DNA of 64,000 nucleotides from Sipunculus nudus (Eukaryota > Annelida > Sipuncula > Golfingiida > Sipunculidae), in the NCBI GenBank assembly GCA_026874595.1, contig CM049314.1, positions 53,305,812-53,369,811 on the forward strand, in the 5' to 3' direction. The notes beneath the pieces were generated by a model. It was not told the DNA's origin, did not search any database, and worked only from the letters and a program-made list of their open reading frames with translations. Shown piece by piece: positions 37,101-49,100 of this stretch. The first letter of the stretch is position 1; each line of letters starts with the position of its first letter. The position numbers and the translations under genes are program-made.

Positions 37101-40100
37101 GTGGATAAGTCCAACCAATGCTGAGATATGAGTGTTTTTATCCCAAGGCAGATGAACAGATGGATGCTGTGCAAAAATGGTTCCAGGTGGCGCCACCATT
37201 TTAGTGTATGTTATAAAGCTTTCCAAGGGCTACATTTGTGCAAAATCTTTAGCCTTATTGGTCAAACGGTTCCCGAGATATGTGGGTTTATGTGTGGAAA
37301 CAGACACACAAATGGACACTGTGCAGAGAGGAAAGGTCTGAGGTCAACCAAAAATGAGGGCCCAGCAGTTCTCATGTGACCGATCATAATTCCAAATGTT
37401 AAAAAATTCTGCCCAGTGGGTATGGAGGAGTTCTCCGGGAACCTATGCGGCGATGGCAGCAGCGTCAGCGTCCAACTGAAAACATAGTATCCACAAAACT
37501 CTGTTTTAGCGGATACAATGATTGTAGCTGGCACCACCAGTATGTCAAACAAACCCCTCCTATGAAATAAGGAGGGACATACACTGTGCAAAAACTATTG
37601 TAGGTGGCGCCACCAGTTTTGTACACTATAAAGCTACCTGATATGTATAAACATGCCCAATTTTAGGCTGATGTATAAAAATCCTCTGTAGAAATAAGCA
37701 GGTGCATACACTGCAAAAGTCAATGTAGGTGGCACCAACTGTCTTGTAAATGAGAATACCATCAAAGATGCATAGACAGGTCAAAATATCAGTCCAATAC
37801 AACAATTTTCCCAGAATTTGATGCACTGGGCTGACAAGGCTTAGGTGAGTAAGGCAGTTGCCCCCAAGTGACCTGTGACAAATTGCTGCCTCAAGCTACT
37901 GCACTGAGTGAACCCTTGACCTGCACCTGGCTAGACTGAGTGAACTCTTGACCTGTTGCATAATCTGGCACAGTTGGCAGTCTGCCAAAGCTATAAATAG
38001 ATTCAGGCTGCACTTTGATGCCAAATATGATGCAGTGAGCAGTCTGCCAAAGCTATAAATAGAATGCAGCTACTGCACTGAGTGAACTCTTGACCTATAC
38101 CTGGCTGCACTTCTTCCAATCCTGGCACTGTGCCAAAACTATTTATAGAGCTGACATCATCTTGGCTAATGGCCAACATCAAGGCACTGGCAATCTGCCA
38201 ATGGTAAACCAAGTGCTGCCATCTGTACACAAAAGTGGTCCCTAATTGTAATAACTTTGAAATTTATTTTCCCAATACGAAATGCTTTTCAGCTGACTTT
38301 TTATAAGAAAGAAATCAGGAATATATGTAAAATTATTTTGGATACATACTGAATGCAAAATTAAAATACAGATATATCTCATTCATGGCAAATTCTTGAA
38401 TTAAGTTGAGTAGGGATACCAATAATTTATAATCCACATACAGTTGTCTTTATATAGCCACAGAGAGCTGAATATTCATGACTGTAACATTACCTGGTAC
38501 AATGAATAACTAAAATCATATATCTAAACTTTTTAAAAGCTTTCAAAAAAACTTTCTTGTCAATATTAACCAAAGATAACCTGAAATCTAAATGTCTAGT
38601 GGCATGATGTAATAGATGCTGATAAACTGGTGCCAGGCTAGCTGTTACAGCATCACACAGCTAACATATAGGGTAAAATGACTCAATTCAAGCTCCATAA
38701 TTCAGCCAAAAATCATTCATGTGGAACCATTAATGACAATTATTATAAGAATAATTGTAGGGATTATTCTTGTAAAATATTTAACAAAATGGCTTTAGTG
38801 GAATCAGTCGAAAAACGTTTTGCAGGTTTATAACTCATATAGGAAGATACAGCAAACTGGCTAAGTTCAGCTTCCCGTTACTCAGCCAAAAAGCACTGAA
38901 CCAAAACCATTTGAACAAACTTGAATTATCAACTGATAATAATCTGAGGATAATTAATGTGTGAAATTTAAGAATTTGGCCCAGTGGTTTTTGAGAAGAA
39001 AATCTTTATAGCCACTGAGCTAAAATGGGCTGTTATGGCATATGACTAAATTCAGCTTCCCATAACTTAGCCAAAAGTCACTGAACTGAGACCATTTGAA
39101 CAAACTTCAGAAAGCACTACCCTAGGATCATTTCTGTGCGATTTTAAACATTTTGACCATATGGTTTCAGAGTTTTTTGTAGCCCTCAATGTAATACAGG
39201 CACTGATGACCCCGTACAAAAAAGGCCGATGCAGGTGGCGCCACCAATACCTCAATTTCAGATATGACTTATGTGACCAACATTGGCATAAAATTTGGTG
39301 ATAATAGCTCCAGCCGTTTCTGAGATTTAAATTTTAATATGCTTTTTTGCACAGGTAACAAAGTTCAACCTCCTGTAACTCGGCCAAAAATCTCTAAACT
39401 GGAACCATTTGAACAAACTTGAGACAGATTGTTCCAGGGATAATTTCTGTGAAATATTGGACATTTGGCTGGACAGTTTCGGAGAAGAAGATTTTTAAAG
39501 CTTTTTTAGCTTTTTCCCTATAAAATCTAAGAAAATGCAGTTAGAAAAAAAATAAACAAAATCCCGTATAGTTTTTTGGATGACTGATTATTTGCAAAAT
39601 ATTTGGTGATGCTAGCTCCATCCATTTTTGAGATAGCTATGGTTAACGTACAGACGACGCACGACGCTGCACCATTGCATAAGCTCACAGGTTCACTAAT
39701 AATGGCATAAATAAGCCATCAATAATGATATTTATAACAACCACCTTTTAAGTCTTGACTTTACACAAAAGGTTAAGTATTAAGCTGTGTTTCCATTCAT
39801 CCGTAAATCTTGTACGTCTCGTACGCAAAAAAATCGGATCCCTCTTTTTAAGATTAACTGTTTCCATATGTTTGTTTAACGTGCTATGCATGCGTATCTG
39901 CAAAAACGGAGAGCATCGAAACAGATCGGTGAGTGATTCATCCGTTTTGCGGATGGCAAAAATGCCTACTTTTCCCAACAGTGCCCCGGCGCCAGGTGGG
40001 ATGAGACATATTGACCTTCTTCCTGCCTGTCGTCCTTGCAGTTTCAAAAGAGGCACGTGAAAGGGTATCCGCAAGAAAAACGTATGTACTTATGGAAACA

Positions 40101-43100
40101 GTTTTGACGGACTGCACACCAGGGAGCGTACATACGTCTTTTGCGGATACGATTTTTACGGATACATGGAAACACAGCTTTAATGTCATTTATACTTATT
40201 GTGCCAGTACCACAGAATGACTCGTTACGTGATGTAAAAGTTGCATGAAGGTCCTGCAGGTGTGCAAGCTTGAGGCGCGGGAAGTCCTGCCCCCATCGTC
40301 GAATCACGCTTGTCAGAACTTTCCATCAGTTTCCTATAGCTACATAAAAGCCAGAGAATCCCGGCGAATTTTCGGAGAGCGCGTTATACCAATCATGGCT
40401 AAATATACCATCCCAATTTTATATGGCAAAATATGCAACCTGTATGGAATGTTCGATTCAGTTTTGACACTTTTATGTTGACATTTTCGTTCTATGCAAT
40501 AAAAGCATAAATATGTGTATTTATTGCTCTTTCATTATAATATTATTTTCTCCTGGAATTCTCAAGCTTATGTCCTCTCTGATTTATCCTGCTACTTCCA
40601 GACATTACCGACTAGTCTGTAAACACACGGTTCCCCCACACGTGTGTATTCAAATACATGTGGTTTATACAAATAATTGTAATTCTTTTAAATAAATTTA
40701 TTTTGAACCTCAAGGACTTGCCTGTGAACCAAAATCGTGAACAAAAATTGATATTGTGGTATCGCGATAATAGGAAAGTTGACGGTATGATAACCATAGC
40801 TGTCAGATATCGTGATAATACCGTATACCGGTAACCGTCCCAACCCCACCTATGAGCAAAAAATATCAAATATTGTTGTGCAGAAAAGATGTTTGAGTTT
40901 TGGTATGTAGCATTTGGAAATATAGGTTAAATAAGACTCATAAGTTGCATCATTATTTGTCCTTAGCCTACTCATATCATGACAAATTATGCTTACACAT
41001 GTTATTATTTTTTAAATAAAAAACATTCCCAAACTGAGTTTAAAAGATAAATCACTAAAAGAATCCATTATGCCACAACTTGGCATCTAATAGATTATTG
41101 ATCAACAGTGCTTACAGGGAATTATATTCCATCATGAAAGTATGAAAAAAATTAAGGTATTCAATTTACATAACTTAAATTACAAAATTCTTATATTATT
41201 TTTGGTATACAATTGAATCTTGCAAAAAAAAAAATTAATTTACTTGAAATAAATTTAAATCCTTGAAAAAAGTCCCTGGCTTCAATAGTTACCATGTTGA
41301 GTGGTTAATGATGTTAATATATTTCTTGCTGTCATGATAAGGTATTTCTAGTTCAGGCCATAACATTTAAAATTACATAATACTGACCTAATTTCTAGTA
41401 AATATATAGAGGAATCTTTTCGCTGAATATAAATAAAATACACAAGTGGTTTTGATATTATTCAGTCCTGAAGTGTAACAATAGGTTTTTATGATGGAAA
41501 ATTGTGGTTTTACTGAATTTTTAAAGGGACAAAGTCACATAACAGTTTTTTGTTTAGTAAGAGAACTTAGGGATATCTACCTGTAACTTTCTTGATTAGG
41601 CCGCAAGTCTTTGACATAACTTCTTGTAACCCTGCCTAACATTCCCTCGTCGGAAGGAGTTCTTGAAAACCCCTGTTTGAAGCAGCACCCAGGCTTCAAG
41701 GTACATGCACAAACTCCACCTGAGAACCCTCAGAGAACACCCCAAAGATCAGCTCTGCCCGCTCGCCTGTCATATCCTACTGTCTGACTTGGCATGAACT
41801 CGTGAAAGCCAGATGCCACTGTAATAACCCTAACCTTAAAACAACCAGTGAAAGAACCAATAACGAATAAAATATATATCTGACATGGTCTCACACCTAA
41901 TAGGATTATTTCAGACATACCAGATAATTTATACTGGATAAGGCTAGAGGCAGCCATGGAAAGACCGAGAATTAATTCAGTTAATGTGGTGGGCTGGCTT
42001 GAAACATTGGATATCAAAGAAAGCTAATTTTGAACCACCCCTGCACAATTTAAAGATGATTTATCCATAGCAAGCCATTCAATTTGACAACTTAAGTGTA
42101 ACCAATTAAATGGCTCCTGTGTACAACCCTCAATCCAGGAGGTCAGGTCTTTGTTACAATAGACAGACTCAGCAGATGTACTCATCTTGACATGTTTGCA
42201 AATAACTGATCCTTTTAATTGGCCTTTGATTTCCCAGGGAGACAAATTTTGTATTTGTGACTTAGGTCAGCATGAACAATTTTTGTTTATGCTTGAGCAA
42301 CTGGATGAATTTATTTTGCTTCTTCCCAGTCACAAATTATGTTGTTTTGTCTTACAGCAATCAGCCTGGCTAAAGTGTAAATAAGTTAAAATGACATAAC
42401 ACAATCCCATATGTCAGCATATTCAAAAGATTCTACCGTCAGAGTTAAATTGCAGGCTATAAGGGCATTAATTTGTAAGTTATAACTTCTAAATCAGAAT
42501 CCAATAAACACATTCGAACATGACTTTCCATCTAGTCCACATCTTTTTTATGATGGTTCTTATTTTGGTTTGCCACGAGTCAAATGATATCCTTATGCCA
42601 AATGTAATCTGTTAATATACCTATAACTAGTGATTAATATTGACACACTTTATTTTGTAACACGTATACTCAGGGGGTGTGCATATAAAAAATATAATTC
42701 GCAAAAAACAATATTAGTAATGGCATAAACATATTCATATGGGAAGTCTAAAGTGAAGATGTCCTCATACCCAGGTGTGTAAAATGTTATTTCTGAACAC
42801 ATAATTTTATTTTTGCTGTGCAATATGTTTAATCCTGCATTACAAGATTACAAGCGCCTAAATTTAAGTGTCTTGGGGTCATCCCCATAACACAAGGTAA
42901 TATAGCTTAAATGAGCACAACTTCCCGAGAACATTCAAACCAGGTCATTCAAGGTAGGGGTGGTGGGGTGGCAGTGCATGTATCATGGGTTCATTTAGTG
43001 ACTGGACATACGCCTGGAAATTTGTAAATTTTTATATTAGGTGTATTCATAATTTTAACTGGTAAATTTGTATGTTTTCGAAAATTGTGAACAGATGCCT

Positions 43101-46100
43101 ACATTTTTCACCAGTATGTCATCCATTTCTGCCTGATGAAAATCGTGCCCGTTTGACCAAATCTAGATTTTCCAAATGTCCCCATTTGAATGTCTGAAGG
43201 CCTAGAATCGTCTGCCCAGTGATTCAGTGGCCTTTGATCTGTCTTGGGGACACCTGCAGTGTGTGTAGTAAAATGTCCTCATGTGACGATAATCCTGGGT
43301 GCACGAGAACCATGCAGGCAGTAGTCTTGTGGCTCCCAGCAACAGGTAAATTGTGGTCATTCCCCAAGGATTGCATAATAAAACCATTGTTAAAGGTGCT
43401 TTCTTTACACAAGTGTTGCGGAATTGGATAAAAAATGTAGCAGGGTACCCACTGAAACTTGGGTATGACAGAGACATGATAATATAGCTGCTGATAGTAT
43501 GCAGCAAATAAAGTTTATGGCGTGGTCATGTAAAATGATGAAATTTCATGTAACTTTCAAACAAAAATTAACTTTAAAATATCACTTTCTTGTGTCAGAC
43601 TTAGTTTTTATTCTTTAGACTTTAAACTATGTATCATTAAATAGGCTCACTCCAGCTTTCCACCAGGGCCATTAGTCTCCAGGTCTATCGTTTCTTCCAT
43701 ATTATGGCTTTATGTCAAAACGATTAAGATCCACAATAATTAATTCCTGGAGAATCATCAAATTGAAGCCGCATTAAGAGTTGGTGAGAATTAGATGGGT
43801 TTTTAATTTCCCCCCCCAAAATTAGACAGCAGCCTCATCAAGCGAATATACTTAAACTGTATGTAATATTTAGGATTTGTAGGTCTTACACTTAGTAACA
43901 GTTTCAGAACTGCTACACTAATGGACTGACAGGTGAACAATGGACAAAAGATCATAACTATAGCTCGATGAGTTTTAGTCAGCCAAGTTATAACTGAATA
44001 AAGGAACGCACTTAAAGGTATTGTAGACACTGAAACAGTCCTGCCAAAATACCTCTCAAAACTGAAAATGATACGTTTAACTGTGATTACAGATTGATTA
44101 TCACATTTGATGCCGACAAGTGCGTGACCTGATATCCTTAATAAGAAAAGTAACATGAGGAATGCTGTACTTTTGCTTCCATTTCTGGGTTTTTCAGGTC
44201 TGAATTTTCTTCCTCCCCACTGTCATCAGTCTTCAGTCTGCAAGAGATAAATAAAATGATAATTAAATTACAAAATCCAAAATAGTTGGCAGTCTGCCAA
44301 GTGCTTTATAGATACAAACAACATTTTGGCATGATTTATACACTGAAAGACTTTGGCTACAATGCTTTTTTAAGCTGCATATTCATTAGATTTTTTATCA
44401 AAACGTTTAGAATAATAACAGATGCCTATTAAAACTAGGGACCCATGGGTCTCGACACTCAGCTGAATTTGTCTGTCAGGCTATTTTTTAAGAAATTTTC
44501 AGAATAACAGTCCTGTGACCTTAACCAATGAACTTGTGACTAAAAAACCTTTGAATTTAATATCCTTGTACCTGCAGCATTAAGATTAATGTAACAATCT
44601 TTTAAAAAGTGACCTTGACCAAGTAACCTCAAAATCTACAGGTTTCCTCACTTAGGGCAAGTAAGCCATGTGTGAAAGTTGGAAAGTTCAGGATGAAAAG
44701 TTTGATTTACACATTTTACAGTGCATCCACAATGTTTTAAAAGATGTGGCTCCTGTGACCATCAACTATTATCTCTGGACCCTGAAAATCAAAATGAATT
44801 TACTTAAGTGTTGGATCATTATTAAGTTTGAAGCCAGTCAGTCTATCCAAAGTAGAATTATCATCCATAATTTAATTTGTGAACAGATGGCCCCTGTAAC
44901 CTTGACCTTTGACCCTATGACCCTATTATCTTCCCCTACTGGCAGGTTAGCAATATCTTGAAGATGGAAGGATTGCGATGAAAAGTTTGGCTTCTAATGC
45001 ATACGCATTCTTTTTTAAAGAAATGGGTCCTGTGACCTTGACCTTTGACCTGAAAATCATATAGGTTCTTGCTTATGTGGTGGGCCATATATAAGTTAAG
45101 TTTGAAACCAGTATGTCAAACTACCCTGGAATTCTCATCTCAAAACTAATTTGTGAACAGATGGCCCCTGTGACCTTGACATTTGACCTTGTGACCCCAA
45201 ATTCATTTAAGCTCTCCCCATACTGGCAAGTCAGCTAAACGCGCAAGATGGAAAGTTTGGGATGACAAGCTTGGCTTTAAATGCAGCCATAATCTTTAAA
45301 ATAAGTGAGTCCTGTGACCTTGACCTTTAACCTTGTGACCCCAAAATCATATAGGTTCTTGCTATAGTGGTGGGCCATGTGTAAGTAAAGTTTGATATTC
45401 ATGTGTTAATCCAACCTGGAGTTATCATCAGGAAACAAATGTGTGTGGATGGATGGATGGACAGACAGATAAACAGACATACAGCCAGACAGACAGGGTG
45501 ATTAGTACAAGGCATCCATTTGTGATCAATAAACACCAGGTTTTGGGACACTAAATGTTATCACAGCTGAGAAACTTACATAACTGTTGTCATTTTATAG
45601 TAAAAAAAAGGAAAAATATTCGTTAAAATGGGGAAAAAAATATAAGTGGCGTCACCATGTTTCGGGAACTGACAAAACTAGTCATGGTCAATATTCCAGG
45701 CAAGAACTTTGACAATCCATGCATTAATTATCAAGATATTGGAGGTTTTGCATCAATTTTTTTATTATTCTTGGAAGGGGGGGGGTACTTTTAAGCCCCA
45801 TAGCTCGGATATAGGTCGTAGTGACCTAATTTCAGGTTTCCAAGAAGATTTTTTATTGACCTCCCTGGATGTTCACTTAGAAGTTTCTAGGATCAGCATT
45901 TACGATTTGTGCCCTGTTAACAGATGCCCAGACACCCGACGGACAAAGCGCCATACCTATACCTCAATTGACTTACAGTCAACTGAGCTAAAAATCAGAA
46001 TACAGATATATTTTATTAATGAATTGATCTTACACATAAGAAGGATATGGAACCAATTATTTATGTTGCCTGTAAAGTACTGCTTATATACACAAAGAGC

Positions 46101-49100
46101 TCAGTTAAAAACAATAAATCTACTAGCTTTGAACAAAAGCAACCTATGAATAATTTTTATGATTTTATAACAGTTTTGCAGAAGAAGACTTACAAATGAC
46201 CACAAGACCAACTTAAGCTTTCTAATAAAACTAAATGAACTTAAAATTTTCTTATACAATTATACAGCCCCACCCCAGGAAAATTCTTGAGAAAAATTAA
46301 ACTATTCAGTATGGCAATTTCATCATAAAACATTTATAGCTGTAAGAGGCTAAAAAAGTTTTCGCCTGTAAAAACAGGTCAATGTTAACGGCCCCACAAA
46401 ACCTCAATTTCAAATGTGAGTCATTTGACCGACATTTGCACAAAACTCATTGATGCTAGTTCCTGTAATTTCTGAGATAGTTATTATGTTAGTATGCTTA
46501 CTTGGCCAAATGACTAAGTTCAAATTCCTGTAACTTGTTGAACCCAATCCATTTACACAAACTTGAGAGAGCTTGTCTCTGGGATCATTTCTGTAAAATA
46601 CTGAAAAATTTGGTTGAATGATTTCAGAGAAGAACTTCTGAAGAAGATTTTCTAATTTTTGTTTTATCCCCCCCCCTGTAAAATGAAAGTTGATGCAGGT
46701 GGTGCCAAAAAAAAACTATATCACACAGCATATGATATGTGACTGAATTTTGCGTAAAACTTGGAGATGCTTGCTCCTGATATTTTTGAGATATTATGGG
46801 TTTATTAACTGAAGACAGATGACCCCATACAAAAAAGTCAATGCAGGGGGCGCCACTAAATCTCAATTTCAAATTTGACTCATGTGACCAACATTTGCTT
46901 TGAAATTTGGTGATGATAGCTCCAGGGTTGACAAGTTTATGCCACTGCTATTTCTGCTGTGGCTTCTGCCTGGTAATTGCTGGGCAGCAGAAATACCTTT
47001 CTGCCCTTGTTTCAGCCCTGTAAGTAACTTGAAAGTATTTTTTTATATTACATATTTATTATTATAAAATGTGATAGAAAGTTGCACTCAAGGCATATTT
47101 GAAAGTTTCTACCCCTTATCTGCCATGCCTGACTCACAGAAAGCCATTTCTGCTTTATTTCTGTCACTGGCAGAAAACCAACCCTGTATAGCAAAATGAC
47201 CAAGTTCATCTTACTGAACTCAGTCAAAAATCAACAAGCTGGAACCATTCAAACAAACTTGAGAGAGATGGTTCCTGGGATCCTATCTGTGAAATATTGG
47301 ACAATTTGGCTGAACAGTTTGGAAGGAGAAGTTTTTTTTAAAGTTTTTTATAGCCTTTTCCCTAAAAAAACATTAGTATTAACAGATAAAAAAAATTAGC
47401 AATATCTGTGAAGAGTTGTTTTAGATGACTGATTTTTTTTTTAATTTGGTGATGCTAGCTCCTGCTGTTTTTGAGATTGTATTGGTTAACATACAGATGA
47501 CAGACAAGGCTACACCATCACACAAATTCCTTTTTAATTTTGCATATCACTGGGTCTATTGTTATGCTGCATATTGTAGAAAGTTCTACGTGTAGTGATT
47601 AAATTAAAACTGAACTAAAAATGTCTGGCAATGGAGATGCCATAGTATCCCCACACTTATAAAGCTTACCCCCTTCTAAAATTGGCACCCTTCTTCTGAA
47701 GTATATATTGACACATGACAGGGCCAAGTCACAGCTGTTTGATCTTGTCCTTCAGCTTGGTGGAGACTGTTGTATAAAATTTGAAGGGAACAGATGCCGT
47801 ACTTCAAAATTATGGGGTTGACCAAAATTCTGTTTCTAAAGATCTGAGAATAGATGGCTCCTGTCAGATTGACCTTTGACCTTGTGACCCAAAAATTGAT
47901 AGGAATCTTCACCCATTGGCAAAGCGAACTATATTTGCAAGAGGGAAGGCTTAGGATGAAAAGTATTGCCTAAAATGCTACTACAATCTTTTAAGGATGT
48001 GCATCTGGTGACCTTGACCTTTGACCTCATGAGCCCCAAATCACAAGGATTCTTTATTGATTGGCCATATATAAGTCAAGTTTGAAATCCATATATCAAT
48101 CCAAGCTGGAGTTATCATCAGAAAATGAATTTTTGGACAGATGGCTCCAGTGACCTTCACCTTTGAACCTAGGCTGTAACCCCAAAATTTATATGGATCT
48201 TCCTCTATTGGTAGGTGAGCTATATGTGCAAGGTAAAAGGTCTGGGATGAAAAGTTTTGCTTTTAATGCATCCATAATCTTTTAAAGATGTGGGTCTTGT
48301 GACCTTGACCTTTGACCTCATGAACCCATAATCATTAGAGGAATTGCTTTATTGACGGGCCATAATTAAAAGTCAAGTTTGAAATCCATATATCAGTCCA
48401 AGCTGGAATTATCATCCAAAAACTAATTTTTGGACACATGGCCCCTGTGACCTTCACCTTTGACCTTGTGACCCCGAAATTGATAGGGGTCTTCCTCTAT
48501 TGACAAAGGAGCTATATGAGCAAAATGAAAGGTCTGAGATGAAAAGTTTGGTTAAAAATGCATCCACAATCTGTTTTACCATGTGTGTCCTGTGACCTTG
48601 GACCTCATGACCCCAAAATCAATAGGATTCTTGTTGAATTGATTGGCAATATATAAGTCAAGTTTGAAACTTGTATATCAATCCAAGCTGGAGTTATCAT
48701 CTCGGAACCTTATTTTTGGACAGATGGCCCCTGTGACTTCACCTTTGACCTTGTGTCCCCAAAATTGGTAGGGGTCTTCCCCTATTGACAAAGAATTATT
48801 TGTGCAAAATGAAAGGTCCGAGATGAAAAGTTTGGTTTAAAATGCATCCACAATCTGTTTAACAATGTATGTCCTGTGCCCTTTGGAACTCATGTCCCCA
48901 AAATCAATAGGATTCTTTCTTTATTGATTGGCAATATATTAGTCTTGTTTGAAACTCGTATATCAACTCAAGCTGGAGTTATAAGCTCCTGTGACCTTCA
49001 CCTTTAATCTTGTAAATGCAACATTGATAGGGGACTTCCTCTATTGGCAAGTGAACTATATGTGCAAGATGAAAGGTCTGGGATGAAAAGTTTGGCTGAA

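Larger units (their letters stand above)
36768..44170. other. eIF4E2 intron 2 (7.4 kb)
   Basis: Filled with dispersed repeats listed separately. A small extra coding exon for the linker between residues 29 and 30 could hide here, but I did not find one. Confidence 0.7.

Noticed and set aside
37978-38062. Promoter at the repeated ctataaata motif
   Set aside because: The TATA-like text is part of a local duplication, and no exon or start follows.
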